Under the pieces are notes generated by a model that ran no database searches, was not told the DNA's origin, and was given only the letters and a program-made list of their open reading frames with translations. Positions 1 through 11,306 of a stretch of DNA of 64,000 bases are shown in pieces. A program made the position numbers and the translations under genes. How positions within the stretch are numbered: the first letter of the stretch is position 1; the number at the start of each line of letters is the position of its first letter. Origin of the DNA: Oscarella lobularis (lineage: Eukaryota; Porifera; Homoscleromorpha; Homosclerophorida; Oscarellidae); contig NC_089189.1 in the NCBI RefSeq assembly GCF_947507565.1, positions 1,302,001 through 1,366,000 on the forward strand, in the 5' to 3' direction.

Positions 1-2003
1 CCGTCAAATGGATTTCCAGCCAGAGCTCCCCTGCATCATCGGCGGACTTCTTCAGCACAAAACTGCGCGTTAAGAACTTCGATGAATGTCTCTTCGCCTG
101 CACGAGCTCTTCCTTCTCAATGGAGATCGCGGCGGGAGAAACGAGTTCCCAGCCGTCGCTGACCTTTGCAACGTCAAGTGTAAATCTACCTCGCTTTGGA
201 AAATAGATAGTCGCGTTGCCATTGAGAAGCACGGGCATGCCTCTGTGGCATCTTTCGACGAAGTCGACGTGACTCGGTCGAGAAGAGGTGAAGAAAATAT
301 CGATCGCAGCTGTTGCTTGGGATCGAAGCGCTTCTCCTTTGGCCCACCTACCGTAGGCGAGCGTGCGATAGCAGTGCCCCACGCAGCCAAGGAGGCAGGC
401 GAAGAACTTGCAAAAATGATTTGTATTGACATCGAGAGAGGATCGATGAAGTACGGCCGTCATATCGCCGTAGACACTAGACGTAGAGACTTCCACGGGC
501 GAGGGAATAAACGAGCCCGCACGTCGCTCTTCGTATAAAAGAAAAGCATTTACCTCTTCAGACAGTAACACGTGTTCCATGTCGAAACGCAGTTCGACTT
601 CTTTTGCAAAGTGCTCGCCGCAAGGATGTAGGACGACGAGGTCGGTTATGTGACTCTCATCGACACCTTCCGATGCCTCTGGTTGATACTCATACCAAGT
701 GAAACTAATCCGTACGGCTTTGCCCACGACTGCATCCGGAGGAACAGTCAAGGAAAATGAGTCGCACTTGAGTTTGCTTCCCGATGCACCTACCGTGTCT
801 TCTAGCGTTCGCCTTTTTACAAACTTCAACAACATTCCTCTATATCGAAGAAAGAGGCTAGCATCAGGATCTTTACATTGACTCAAGGAAGCCTATGTAG
901 AAAAAAATTATCACCCCCAAGAAATCAACACGATTGAAGCAGGACCTTTGCGTCAGGTGCTGGGGCTACTGCTTTTCTTGGGCTCGGAGGAAAATCATAA
1001 AAGGCTGTTTCAAACGCAGCTGAATCCAAAATAGCTCCAACGTTTACTGGTAACTGTCCTCTGTCAGACGTCACGTGGAGAAACACGGTAAAGCAATCAC
1101 CACCACCCATCTGATTTAGAAGTTGCGTGATCAACTTTCGACGTCCGTACGCTTGGCATGTAGCATACTCTTCAGAGATTTCCTTTTTCTCTAATTCCTC
1201 AACAAATCTCAGAAGTGAGATATACCTTTTGTACTCCTTAGCGCTAATTAGTCCAACTTCACGTAATGCAATGAATGTCAGCTTCGATAACTTCCATGAG
1301 GCCACCAGTTGTGAAAGAAATGGCTCGCGAATTAGCCATCGGGCATGATCCACTGGCTCGCTTCTAGTGAAAAGAAAATTAATGAATTTTCTCCCCAAAA
1401 TAAGCGTAAATACCTCTCGTCTTTCTCGAGCTTCTCTAGCATATTAATGACAATAGATAGATTGGGTTCTCGGCCTTCAACATTTAGAAACCGGTTCAGC
1501 AATCGCGGTACCTTCCGTGGAAGAATGTTGATGAGCAGCTTTCGACACCGTTCGTAATGGGAAAGAGCGTGAAGCAATTCGTACTCTTGCTCGCTGAGAA
1601 GCTGGCAGGCACGAAGACGACCCACATGAGGACGCCAAACTTCGACTACGTCCGATAGAAGCGATTCAACAAAAGACTCCCATCGAGGATGGATCGGTTC
1701 TTCGCGATCGGCGCGTGCTTCACTCGTTCGATCAGTGGAACTTTCGAGAATTCCAAAGGGAACCTTTCGCTTTTCTGTTCTTTGGAGAACTCTGTGAAAT
1801 CTTTCGTACGTTCCTACTCCTTTCCACGGCAGAATTTTGAGTAGGAGTGATGCGCATTGCTCGCGTCGAGGAAGATGCAGCAGCAAATCGCGCTCGCCGT
1901 TGTCGACAAGATGCGCAGCATAAAGTTCGTCAATGTTAGGAGCCCAAACGTCGACTAGTGTCGAAAGACGAGGCAGAACGTCGGTTTTCCACTGGGCATC
2001 CAT
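1..2003 (-). CDS. Multi-CARD / ZU5 / UPA signalling protein, partial (3' end outside window)
   Basis: Predicted cytoplasmic death-fold adaptor. Exons read complement 2003-1414, 1363-946 and 892-1. The introns are 50 nt (phase 2) and 53 nt (phase 0). The start is the ATG at 2003, because an in-frame TGA lies just upstream. The first exon holds two CARD-like helical modules; each ends in the typical LLxxLPxKxxxxxxxF pattern (LLKILPWKG, LLINILPRKV). A third, weaker CARD-like module follows in exon 2. Exon 3 is a ZU5 domain (SLTVPPDAV...) running through an HFC motif (codons 418-410) into a UPA-like domain, which is cut by the window edge at LEIHLT. The death domain expected from the paralog at 8078-10794 would lie outside. 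It has one CARD fewer than that paralog. An apparent frameshift near 1370-1400 is explained by the 50-nt intron. Domain names rest on pattern recognition; function in innate immune or apoptotic signalling is inferred from the family. Confidence 0.8.
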
Positions 2004-2504
2004 TTTGCATTCGGGACTTCAAAGGGTGGAGTGGCCCTGCTATTCGCCCGAGAGTCGGCCGAATAGTGAGCACGCTATTCGCCCGAGATAAATGCATTAT
2101 CACTCTTTTGAGTGTAGATAGCTTGCGAGCAAGCTAGTGCATGTATGAAGTGGAACCATGCAAGAACGTGAAAACGGGAACACACTACAAGTTGTAGAGT
2201 ATACACCCTACAACAGAGAGTTTTTTGTGAAGCCATGGCTTAGTCAGTCGGTTAATTGACGCAAGCCTATACTGTTTGCATGACTGCACGTGCAAGAATG
2301 CGTGCGAACCATATAGAAACAGCATAGAAACAGCCAAACGTTAATTCAGTCTAAGCATCTAATGCAGCACATAGAGAGAGAAGAATTAATGCTAAAATCA
2401 CAGTACGAGATTGCAAAGTTTCCTTCCCAAAACTTTCAACCTTTCAAGTCAGTGCTGGCAAGAATATTTTAGCTAAAGATCTCCATAATCATTTCGGCAA
2501 TTTC
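2004..2504. other. Intergenic region between the CARD-ZU5 gene and the kelch kinase gene
   Basis: No coding sequence is supported. The 14-mer ctattcgcccgaga occurs twice (2040-2053 and 2074-2087), and the first copy sits in a small inverted arrangement ending ccgaatag. This block lies directly upstream of the CARD-ZU5 start and could be regulatory; that is inference. Confidence 0.4.
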
Positions 2505-5500
2505 TTACCATATCGACAGACTGATTCTTTCCAGCTTTGGAACGATATTTTCAAAAGTGGGTCGATGAACCGGATTCCCATTCCAGCATGATTTGGCCAG
2601 TTTTTTCAAATCTTCCATGCACACATCGGGAAATTCTGGTCGTGCATCCATTCGGACTATTTGATCCAGAATATCGGCCATCATCAGTCGTTGCGCAATT
2701 TTTTCGAAGTACGGATGCTTCGCTGTCATAATTTCCCACAATGTAATTCCGTAGCTGTAAACGTCAACAGAGACATCGTACATCTCACCGCGAAGGATTT
2801 CAGGAGCCCTAAATAGTGATGTACCCACGGCGCGTGAGCCTCGAAAACTTGTACCACTTTCATCACTTTCATCGCTACTAGTAATCTTCGGTGCTATTTT
2901 GGTGCAGCCCAAATCGGCGACTTTGACGGCTCCTTTGTCGTTGATGAGAAGGTTATCGCACTTGAGATCGCGATGCATACGATTAATGCGATGAAGATGA
3001 CGCATTCCTTTAGCCGCCTGCAGAGCATATTTGACTTGTAGCGCATATTCCATTGGCTGATCGGAGTAATTGCTGTCTAGCTCGTTTCGCACTGATCCTC
3101 GTTCCATGTACTCCAAAACAATAAACGGTTTGTCGTCGACAGTCTTTCCAGCTCCGATAAAGCGAACGATATTGGCGTGAAAAATTGATCTGAGAAGGTC
3201 GCTTTCGTCTTTGAAATCTTGTAATTGTTGGTCAGTGCAATCATCTGCTTTTATCTTAAGGATTTTGATAGCCACAATTTGATCACGGTATTGAGCAGTC
3301 CACACGTCGCCGAACGAGCCTTGTCCAATCACACGCTTAAATTCAACTTCTTCTTCGTCGACCGACCAAATGTTAGACAACTGGGCTACCTCTTTCTCGG
3401 CCATCTCCAGTTCGAATCTTGTGTACTCGGCCACTCTTCGGTGCCTTTTCACTTGTTTTAGGCAATAACAAAATGCCCCGACGAGTAGAAGTCCGACTAA
3501 AATTCCAACACCGATGAGGTACGTGGTCGGTGTTTCGCACGCTTTCCCAGTAAACCCGGCTTTGCAAATACAGGCGGTTGTGTAGCCAGTTTGAATGATG
3601 CACGTTCCATGAACGCACGTACTGGGCGCACAGGTGCAGTTCTTTATTGAATTTGACCCCATTGCCTTGGTTACAAAACCGCTCGGACAATCGGTACAGT
3701 TCGTGGCTCCGTATCTGTCGCTGTATTTCCCCTTTGGGCATAGGCGACACTGATAGAGACTGTAGCTAGGACTGTTATCCCCAGGCTTGCACTGCGTTAA
3801 CTTGAGACTTTCCATGCCTACGATTATAAGCCTAGCAGGAGGATTCTTATCCAATACTGTTCTGATACTATATATTGTACTTCCACGCCCGAGTAGCAGA
3901 TATTTATGTGAAAATGAAAGCGGCTTTTTAGATTTAGTTATCCATTTCGTTTTGCTCAGGTCTGCCACATAAAAGTCCGATTTGTCATCTGTGAAAGCAA
4001 AACGGCCATCCGCCTGGTTTGATTGCCATTGACAGGATTGTCTTGGCTGCATTGCTGCTGTTTGCCAGGTCAGATCGTCGGTGCCGGGCGTACTGTAATA
4101 CGTATTCCAATCACAAGAAGAATTTTCATTGGTGGAAAGAAACCGGTACAACGAGTCATTTGAAGCTACGTATCCCCACGTTGTTGATTCGTTCGACGTT
4201 CCGGTGAGTCCAAAGTAGACGTACAAAGTATTATTCCAAATTGCGCTCGACCACTGCTGTAGTCGATTTGTAGGCTGCTGCATCTGCTGGTGTCCATTAC
4301 AACAAAGCCTTTCCCACTTCGCTTTCATGACATGGAAGTCGATCGTTATTATCCATAGCGAACTTGTTTTGTTATCTATTCCACCAAATAAAAGCAGCAT
4401 TGAGTTCATTGTTGCAAATGACGTTAATTTCTTTGGTGACGTTCCATCAGATTCAATGTTATACCATTTTCGTAAATTAACAGTGTAGATCCAAAAGATC
4501 GTCTTTTCCATGTGGATTAAATCCGAGACAACTTCCAAAGAAAGCCACGTCCTTGTTTTTTTGTTGCTGAATAGGCGGCTTCAAACCGTGCTCCGGTATA
4601 GCAGTAATCAAATACAAATGACAGTTCACCGACCACTAGAGTGTAGTCGCATATTCTGGGCTTTTTAATCAGCCCAGGATTTATTCCTGGCATCTGATCG
4701 GGATCGTACAATGTCCACATAAGAGAATCTAGTTCAAATCGCCACATTTCCACCTTTTGTTGACTCTCCTGCATTAGATACCAAACAGTGTCTGTAATGC
4801 CGATTATTTTGCTGTCCCACTGCAGTCGAGGATACCTCTCGACAAAGGCAATTTTTCTAAATAACAGTGTTGAATCTGAGCAGTTTGATTCTAATGCTTC
4901 AAGCAAGTTGTTTATCTCCAATTCCCATAGTGCTATCCCATGATCAGTTTGCGATTTAGACGATAAAAGGAGCAATGTTTTTCTCAATGTCATCATTTTC
5001 GCAACAAAAGTAGTTGTTTGCATATTGCCGTAAATTTCTACGTTAATGAACTGAAATCGATTTTGCTCCACATTGTAAACTCCCATCAATGAGGCGCTTA
5101 CAAGGAAAATAAAAAGGCGATGCTGTCTCACATATACGTTCCCTATTGTATCAAATTTTTCAGCACTTCCAAGCATGGAAATCGTTTCATTGTTAGAAAA
5201 AACAATGTTAATCAGCATTGAAGACCAACGCTCTGTTTTAAGGTCAAAAATCCACGCTCTTTGATTGTCATCTATGTGTGTATTGTTCACCGAGAATGGA
5301 GTGAGACGATTTAATTTGTACTCCTTCAATGGTCTCAGATTTGTTTTCAACTCGACCCAGCGATACTTCGCACTTGCTTCGTTTCTATCGTCGACGCATT
5401 GAAGCTCCCACATATCGTGCAGAAGGCTCTTGTAGGCGTCTTTCCCGCCAAATACGATTACAGATTCTTTGCACTGGCATGAGCTTTCGGTTCGGTAATG

Positions 5501-6045
5501 CGAGATTGCTTCGTGGCCAAAGCGAGCCCGCGGGACTTCGGTCGTGATTGTCAGAGCAGTCCACTTTTCGCTGGCACCGCTAAACAGCCACGTTTCGTTT
5601 GACGCTTCCACCCCGTTGTAAGCGCTGCGAGTCCCAGCAAACGCAATAACTCGAGTACCGCAAAGGCTCGTGATCGAGTTCGCTACTAACTTACTAAAGT
5701 GCTTTATAGTAACTTCATCGTCTCCTATACCGCTCGTAGAAAGTCTCGTCCATGAAGCGGTTCTTGGCGAGAAAATCCACGTAAGCCGTCAAAATCGACG
5801 AACAGAACTCGATTTTTGGTTTGGGATGACATCGGGCTTCGTTGATAAGTTGAAGCGCGACGAACAAGGCCAAGTGGGTCTTGTTCTATGTCGTAAACTA
5901 CTCTGGTTTGCGGCCAGTTTTCGTTCCACAGAGACGCTTCGCTGAAAATCGTCTGCCAATTGTCGTTAGGAGCTTCTCCGCAGATTTCTTCAGCGCAAAA
6001 GATTGCAATAAGGCAGAGCACAATCAATGGAGTGGAAGAGTGCAT
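2505..6045 (-). CDS. Kelch-propeller / EGF / single-TM receptor-like kinase (two apparent frameshifts)
   Basis: Receptor-like kinase of about 1,170 residues. The Met at 6045 begins a good signal peptide (SSTPLIVLCLIAIFCAEEICG); an upstream in-frame Met lies at 6078. The ectodomain carries kelch-like blades (pairs such as RVIAFAG...ETWLFS...W and RFGHEA...VIVFGG). A Cys-rich GCC2/GCC3-like segment (CRLCPKGKYSDRYGATNC) and one EGF module near 3540-3650 follow. A transmembrane helix (LIGVGILVGLLLVGAFCYCL) precedes the kinase: glycine loop GQGSFGDV, VAIK lysine, HRDLKCDN catalytic loop, ADLG in place of ADFG, GTSLFRAPE, and a DVYSYGITLWE helix. HRDLKxxN and the GTxxxxAPE loop favour a TKL or dual-specificity kinase over a classic tyrosine kinase. 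The frame shifts by one base near 5783 and again near 4575, both inside kelch blades. No intron solves the first; it may be an assembly error, allele or decay. Confidence 0.75.
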
Positions 6046-6395
6046 TGAGGCGTCGGTGCATGCGCGCAATACGCCCATGGCCCAAACTCCGAAACTGTAC
6101 AGTCAGTTGAAATTTTCTGTGCCATACCTCGTTTTATTCAACTATTGCGAATGTTACAGAATGATTAAAATTTATCGAAAACGCTCTTTGAACGCGGTTT
6201 CTTTTAGGGCGTTTCTCTGTACATACCGGTAGATATCCAAAGCCGCGCCTCCATCAGATGACCACCGTAGTCGAGGAGATCGATCAATGTAAAATGCATG
6301 GCAGACGACGCCCTAATGAGAGCGGGATCCGACAGGTAAACGTTAGTAGTCTACGCACTCGACACAGATGCTGGCAGGCTAATCACTAAGACTCT

Positions 6396-6440
6396 AAGAC
6401 TCCCATCGAGGATCGAATCGTTTCTTCGGCGCGTATTGGA
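6396..6440 (-). pseudogene. Short remnant of a CARD-gene exon
   Basis: The words gactcccatcgaggat and ttcttcgg...gcgcgt match, in order and spacing, the inter-CARD linker of the gene at 1-2003 (near 1674-1712, encoding EEPIHPRWESF). Too short to function; it marks an old duplication of CARD sequence. Confidence 0.5.
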
Positions 6441-6520
6441 GCCGACCACCAGAGTTGTACGGGTGGAGCCCGTATAACGGCGGAGGGAGGCTCTCTCAAA
6501 CGTGATCTTAGGGCCGGAAG

Positions 6521-6555
6521 TGTCTGTATGTCTGTCTGTATGTATGTATGTCTGT
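6521..6555. repeat. TGTC/TGTA tetranucleotide microsatellite
   Basis: A run of tgtc and tgta units (tgtctgtatgtctgtctg and onward). Simple repeat seen directly. Confidence 0.85.
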
Positions 6556-7159
6556 TCGTCACGCTCGGTATTGTGACGTAACTTAAAAACCCGTTTTTTC
6601 GTACAGCGCATGCGCGACATGGGGCCCAAAACGGTGACCCGAAAAAGGCGATTTACGGCGCGGATAAAGCATTTTTTCTTTCATAAACGGACAAAATGCT
6701 TAGAAACTCCTGTTTCAAATTGATCTGTGCTATTTTCCGTTTCATAAATGCACTGAGAAACCGAAATGAGAGTTTTGATTGACACGCTCTGACGTCACAA
6801 TCAAAAGTATCCACTCATGTACAGTTTGTACGTGGGTATGTATTCGTGTACGGGTAACAGGAAATATGACCCGTACACACTCCCGTACACATGCATATGT
6901 CTTCAAATTCTTAGCAAATTATAAAATGCAATACAGTACGTCAGAAAAGCGTGTTATTAGCAATTATGTAGGTATGCACAGTATGTACGTAGGACTAAGC
7001 TTTAGGGGCTAAGGGCAGGGATTACTACAGTACGTGAATATGTGGCAACATAAAAAATTTTGACGTCACGCTATGCAATGCACTCGCGTACTGTAAGCGG
7101 TGGGAGGCTCTGCATGATGGCAACACGGTGAACACCGGGCCATCATTCTCTAGTTTGAG

Positions 7160-7345
7160 TGAAACGCCGCATTGCTCGCGTCGAGGAAGATTCGACAGAA
7201 AATCGCGTTCGCCGTTATCCAAGAGATGCGCAGAGTAAAGTTCGTCAATATTGGAAGCCCAAGAGTCGACTAATGTCGAAAGAACGTCGCTTTTCCACTG
7301 GGGATCTACAGTATTTTGCATTCGGGACTTCAAATATCCCGGCAC
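7160..7345 (-). pseudogene. Truncated copy of CARD-gene exon 1
   Basis: The reverse strand encodes DPQWKSDVL..LVDSWASNIDELYSAHL and NGERDFLSNLPRREQC, closely matching the first CARD of the genes starting at 2003 and 10794. It is cut off after LPRREQC, and a downstream CARD or ZU5 exon is missing. Its upstream flank (7346-7600) resembles the flank of the intact gene. This is a broken third copy. Confidence 0.8.
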
Positions 7346-7599
7346 GGTTTACAGTTTCACTAACTCAGTTTCTTTCGTTTACTGCTCTTCTGCTCGACAG
7401 GAAAAGGAGCAGAAAGCTCGATCGATTCGCCGTACCTGAAGTCGTCACAGAAATATACTTTTTGAGCCAGATCGATTTGCTTCCTAGGCTCGCTCAACCG
7501 CAGCACCTCTAGTAGTCTTTTCTTTTTCTCAAAATGAAGTTACGAAGAAGGCAGGGACAACAACATTTGCCCATAGTCTAAGTTTAGGCTTGATGCCAT

Positions 7600-7805
7600 T
7601 CCTGCAATAATCAAGCTTGACTTAGATCAAGCCGTTTGAGCAGGTGACTTCCGGGCCTTGTCTTGCAGAGAAAGATTCCCAAGCCATTTGTTGAGATCCG
7701 CTGCAAACAAGCAATTCCTCTGAAACTCATCTTCTTGCTCGCGCTCTGTGCCAGCTTAGCAGACCAGAGACACTATTTCGTGCCATCGTCTACTAGATCA
7801 AACTG
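7600..7805 (+). pseudogene. Truncated copy of the class C GPCR 5' end
   Basis: Near-identical to about 11205-11400, which is the 5' flank plus signal peptide of the intact GPCR. The start codon context is atgcct in the intact gene but attcct here, so the chosen start Met is lost. The similarity ends soon after the signal peptide at a premature TAG (tctactagatc). With 7160-7345 it forms a degenerate copy of the divergent CARD/GPCR gene pair. Confidence 0.8.
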
Positions 7806-8077
7806 ATCCACGGAACCGCGAAACAAGCTTTGTAAGTGTATCTAGTACAGTACCTATGTGACTACTGTACTCGTGCCGTTCCATTCCTGCGTACATGTCA
7901 ATACGAATATGAACGCACTATAAATCTATAAATGGTGCTCAGCCAGTTACCACATTGCCAGTAAAAGTAAGACTACATAGTTATACGCTTTAGTTGACAT
8001 TACTAAAAAACTGAGCTAGTGTGTATATGACAAAAAACTATTGGATTCCATCAAATCTTCAACAAAAATCTACTTAC

Positions 8078-10794
8078 CAAATACCGTTTCTGCCGACTCC
8101 TTTAGATTCTCTTCTTCGAGAGCCTTGCGAAGAACTTCGATTGATGCAGCTTTGCCTTGACTTTCCTTCCATTTGCTAAGCATCTGATATGATTGCCATT
8201 GCACGTCTCCTTTCTCCGAAATCTCCGCAATTTCGGGGTCTGAGATGAGGTGCAAAGCGACGTGTTTCCATCTACCAACAATTAGCTTTGACAGAGCGCG
8301 GAGTTGGCCGCGTGTAACTCGGTTTTGGTCAGGCTCTAAAACAATCAGTACAGAGCAACTGAGAAAAAACGGTACTTCCACTGACCCTCGGCAACTGAAG
8401 ACACCGGCGAACGAACGATCTAAGAAACAAACCACATTTACAAGACTCATGTTGCTCCGTGCTTACATGATGTGTAGGGTATTCACTCAATGAGAGGGTA
8501 TACCGGTACTTCGTTCTTTTTACCTCGTTTGTAAAATGGATTGTTAGCAAGAACTTATCTGTAGCCCCCTTAGCTTTCTCTAATCTAAAAGAACGCTTCC
8601 AAAACATTTCCTTATGCCTCTCTGCCTGCTTGAGATCTTGGTTCTCAATAGAGACATTCTTAGGAGAAATTTTCCAGCCGTCGCTGATCTCCTCAACGTC
8701 AAGTGTATTTACGCCTGCCTTTGAAAAATAGACAGTCACATTTGCATTTTCAAGCAAGGGCATGCCACTGTTGTTCCTTTCGACATAGTCAATGTGGCTC
8801 TGCTGGGAGGATGTGAAGAAAAGATCGATTGTCGCCGGTGATTGCAGCGCCCCTTTGGCCCACCTGCCATAGGCCAAGGCGCGATAGCAGTGCCCCACAC
8901 AACCGAAAATGCAAAATAACTTACAAAAATGTTTTGTCATAATATCAAGAGAGGTTTGACGAAGCACGGCTTTCATTTCGCCGTAAACTCGGGATTTGCA
9001 CTCCCCCACAGCAGAGGAGACAAAAAAATTCTTATCTCGCTCTTCATACAAAAGGAAAGCGTTTAGCTCTTCAGGAAGCAACGGATGCTCCATATTGAAA
9101 CTGACGTCGACTTCTTTTGCAAAGGGCTGGCCGCACGGATGTAGGGCTACGAGGTCAGTTATGTGATTTTCGCCGATACCTTCCGATTCCTCTCGCTGAT
9201 ACTCGTACAAGGTGAATCCAATTCGTATTGCATTGCCCAAGACTGCATCTGGAGGAACAGTCAAGGAAAATGACTTCCAGTTGAGATTTCCTCCGGCTGC
9301 ATCGATATTCTTTTCTACCGTTTGCGTTTTCGTGAACTTTAGTTTCATTCCTCTAAATTCAAGAACGAAGCTAGAAGCAGATTCTTCAAATTGACTCAAG
9401 GAAGCCTACGTAGCCAAAATTATTACATGCGTACTAGAACCGCGTATCAGGACCTTCGCAGCAGGTGCTGGAGTTGTTGCCTTGCTTGCCGAAGGAACAT
9501 AAAAGGCTGTTTCAGTCGCAACAGAGTCCAATATAGCTTGGACCTTTACCGGTAATATTCCTCTGACGGTCTGTCTCATGAGAACCTGGTGAAAGGAATC
9601 ACCACTCATGTTAAGTAGAAATTCAGTAAGCAACTTTCGACGTCCGTATTCTTGACTTTCGGCTAGAAGATAATCTTCGGAGAACACCGCCTTTGTCTCT
9701 AATTCTTCAACATAGCTCAGAAGAGAGACAAACCTATCATACTCTTTAGTACTAATTAGTCCGCTTTCATGAAGTGAATCAAATGTTGGCTTAGACAACT
9801 TCCACGAGGCCAACAGTTGTGAAAGGAACTGCTCAGGGATAAGCCATTGAGGATCCACTGGTTTACCTCTGGTTAAGAGAAGATTATACTGAATTTTCTT
9901 CCAAAGTCTATAAAAATACCTCTGTTTTTCTCCTAGCTCTTCAAGCATCTTGACAACATCATCAGCGAAGATTCGTCCTTCCATTTCTAAAAATGTGTTT
10001 AGCGCTCTTGGCAACTTCCGCGGAAGAATGTCATTAAGCAGCTTCTGGCATTGTTCATTGACTGGAAGAGCGCGCAGCAGATTGTTCTCTTCTTCACCGA
10101 GAAGATGACAGGCGCGAAGACGATCCAAATCGAGATCCCAAAGTCGAACTAAATCATCAAAGTGCCAACCAACGATCAACTCCCATCGATGATCAAGGAA
10201 CTCTCGCTGAAGATCAACCAGCCCTTCTACGCGCTCCTCAAGCTTCTTAAGCATACTTACAATATCATGTGCATTTATTCGTCCTTCCATTTTTAGAAAT
10301 GCGTTTAGTTCTGTCGGTACCTTCTGCGGAAGAATATCAACGAGCAGCTTGTGGCATCGTGCATCGGGTGAAAGAGTGCGCAGCAATTTGAGTTCTTCTT
10401 CGTCGAGAATACGAAGGACGTAAAGATGATCCAAATGAAGATCCCAAAGTCGAACTAACTGTGGCAAATGCCAATTAACAAGAGACCTCCATCGATGATC
10501 AATCGGCTCTTCTGCACGCTTTTTCGCGGAACCTTCGCGAACTCCAAAAGGAAACTTTCGCTTTTCTTTTCTTGGGAGAACTCTGTAAAACCTTTCGTAC
10601 GTTCCTACTCCCTTCCACGGCAGAATTTTGAGTAGGAGTGATACGCATTGCTCGCGTCGAGGAAGATCCAGCAGCAAATCGCGTTCGCTGCTGTCGACAA
10701 GATGCGCAGCGTAAATTTCTTCAATATCGGGAGCCCAAGAGTCGACTAATGCCGAAAGACGAGGCAGAACAACGGTTTTCCATTGGGGATCCAT
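8078..10794 (-). CDS. CARD x4 - ZU5 - UPA - death domain protein
   Basis: Predicted intracellular death-fold scaffold of roughly 810 residues. Exons read complement 10794-9920, 9868-9454, 9405-8524 and about 8333-8078. Intron 1 (51 nt, in frame) and intron 2 (48 nt) match positions and phases in the paralog at 1-2003. Three clear CARDs span about residues 1-75, 95-175 and 195-280, each ending LLxxILPxKxP; a divergent fourth lies at 290-430. ZU5 follows (SLTVPPDAV, ITDLVALHPCG), then an HFC motif near residue 589, a UPA-like domain and a death domain (QLRALSKLIVGRWKHVALHL). The last exon ends at a strong gtaagt donor (8077-8072), so a short terminal exon must follow; one candidate ends at 7947 but is unproven. 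ZU5-UPA-DD is the C-terminal half of PIDD1 and UNC5; CARDs take the place of LRRs here. The start at 10794 is chosen by homology with the paralog. Confidence 0.82.
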
Positions 10795-11306
10795 TTTGCA
10801 TTCGGGACTTCGAATATCCCGGCACTGTTTCAGTTTCACTATTCAGCTTCTTTCGTTTACTGCTCTTCTGCTCGGGTCCGTGGACAGGGAAAGGACTAAC
10901 GAAGAGCAGAAAGACTCAATCGATTCGCCGTGCCTGAAGTCGTCACAGAAATATACTTTTTGAGCCAGCACATTGATTGGTCACACCGCAGCACCTCTAG
11001 TAGTCTTTGCTTTCTCTCAAAATGAAGTTACGAAGATCATAGAACAACATTTGCTAATAGTAGTTTAGCTTGAGGCCATTCCTGCTATGAGTACAATAGG
11101 CCTAATCATCTCAGAAGAAATTCATCCCCAAAATTCCGTTGCAAACCTAAGAAGTTTCCCAAGTAGACTCTAGTTCTAATATAGACAAACGACTTTGTAA
11201 TAATCAAGCTTGACTTAGATCAAGCCGTTTGAGCAGGTGACTTCCGGGCCTTATCTTGCAGAGAAAAATTCACAAGCCATTTGTTGAGATCCGCTGCAAA
11301 CAAACA
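10795..11306. promoter_or_regulatory. Bidirectional intergenic region between the CARD-ZU5-DD gene and the GPCR
   Basis: 512 bp separate the two divergent start codons, so both promoters must lie here unless a 5' exon exists elsewhere. No clear TATA element was recognised. Much of the interval is repeated in degraded form at 7346-7680, which shows that the divergent pair was copied as a unit. Promoter function is inferred from gene orientation. Confidence 0.5.

Larger units (their letters stand above)
6079..7145. other. Intergenic region with duplicated debris
   Basis: No intact gene. It holds a CARD-exon scrap (6396-6440), a TGTC/TGTA microsatellite (6521-6555) and a stretch at 6800-6900 with several gtac-centred words (gtacgtgggtatg, gtacgggt, cgtacacatgc). 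The mixture looks like remnants of duplication, possibly with an old non-autonomous element, but no terminal repeats or target-site duplications could be defined. Confidence 0.4.

Noticed and set aside
1332-1400. Apparent frameshift in the partial CARD-ZU5 gene
   Set aside because: A 50-nt GT-AG intron (1364-1413) with a pyrimidine-rich 3' end restores the frame. The paralog has the same intron at 51 nt, which by chance stays in frame.
6521-6900. Complete transposable element
   Set aside because: Only simple repeats and scattered words were seen; no terminal inverted repeats, target duplications or transposase frame.
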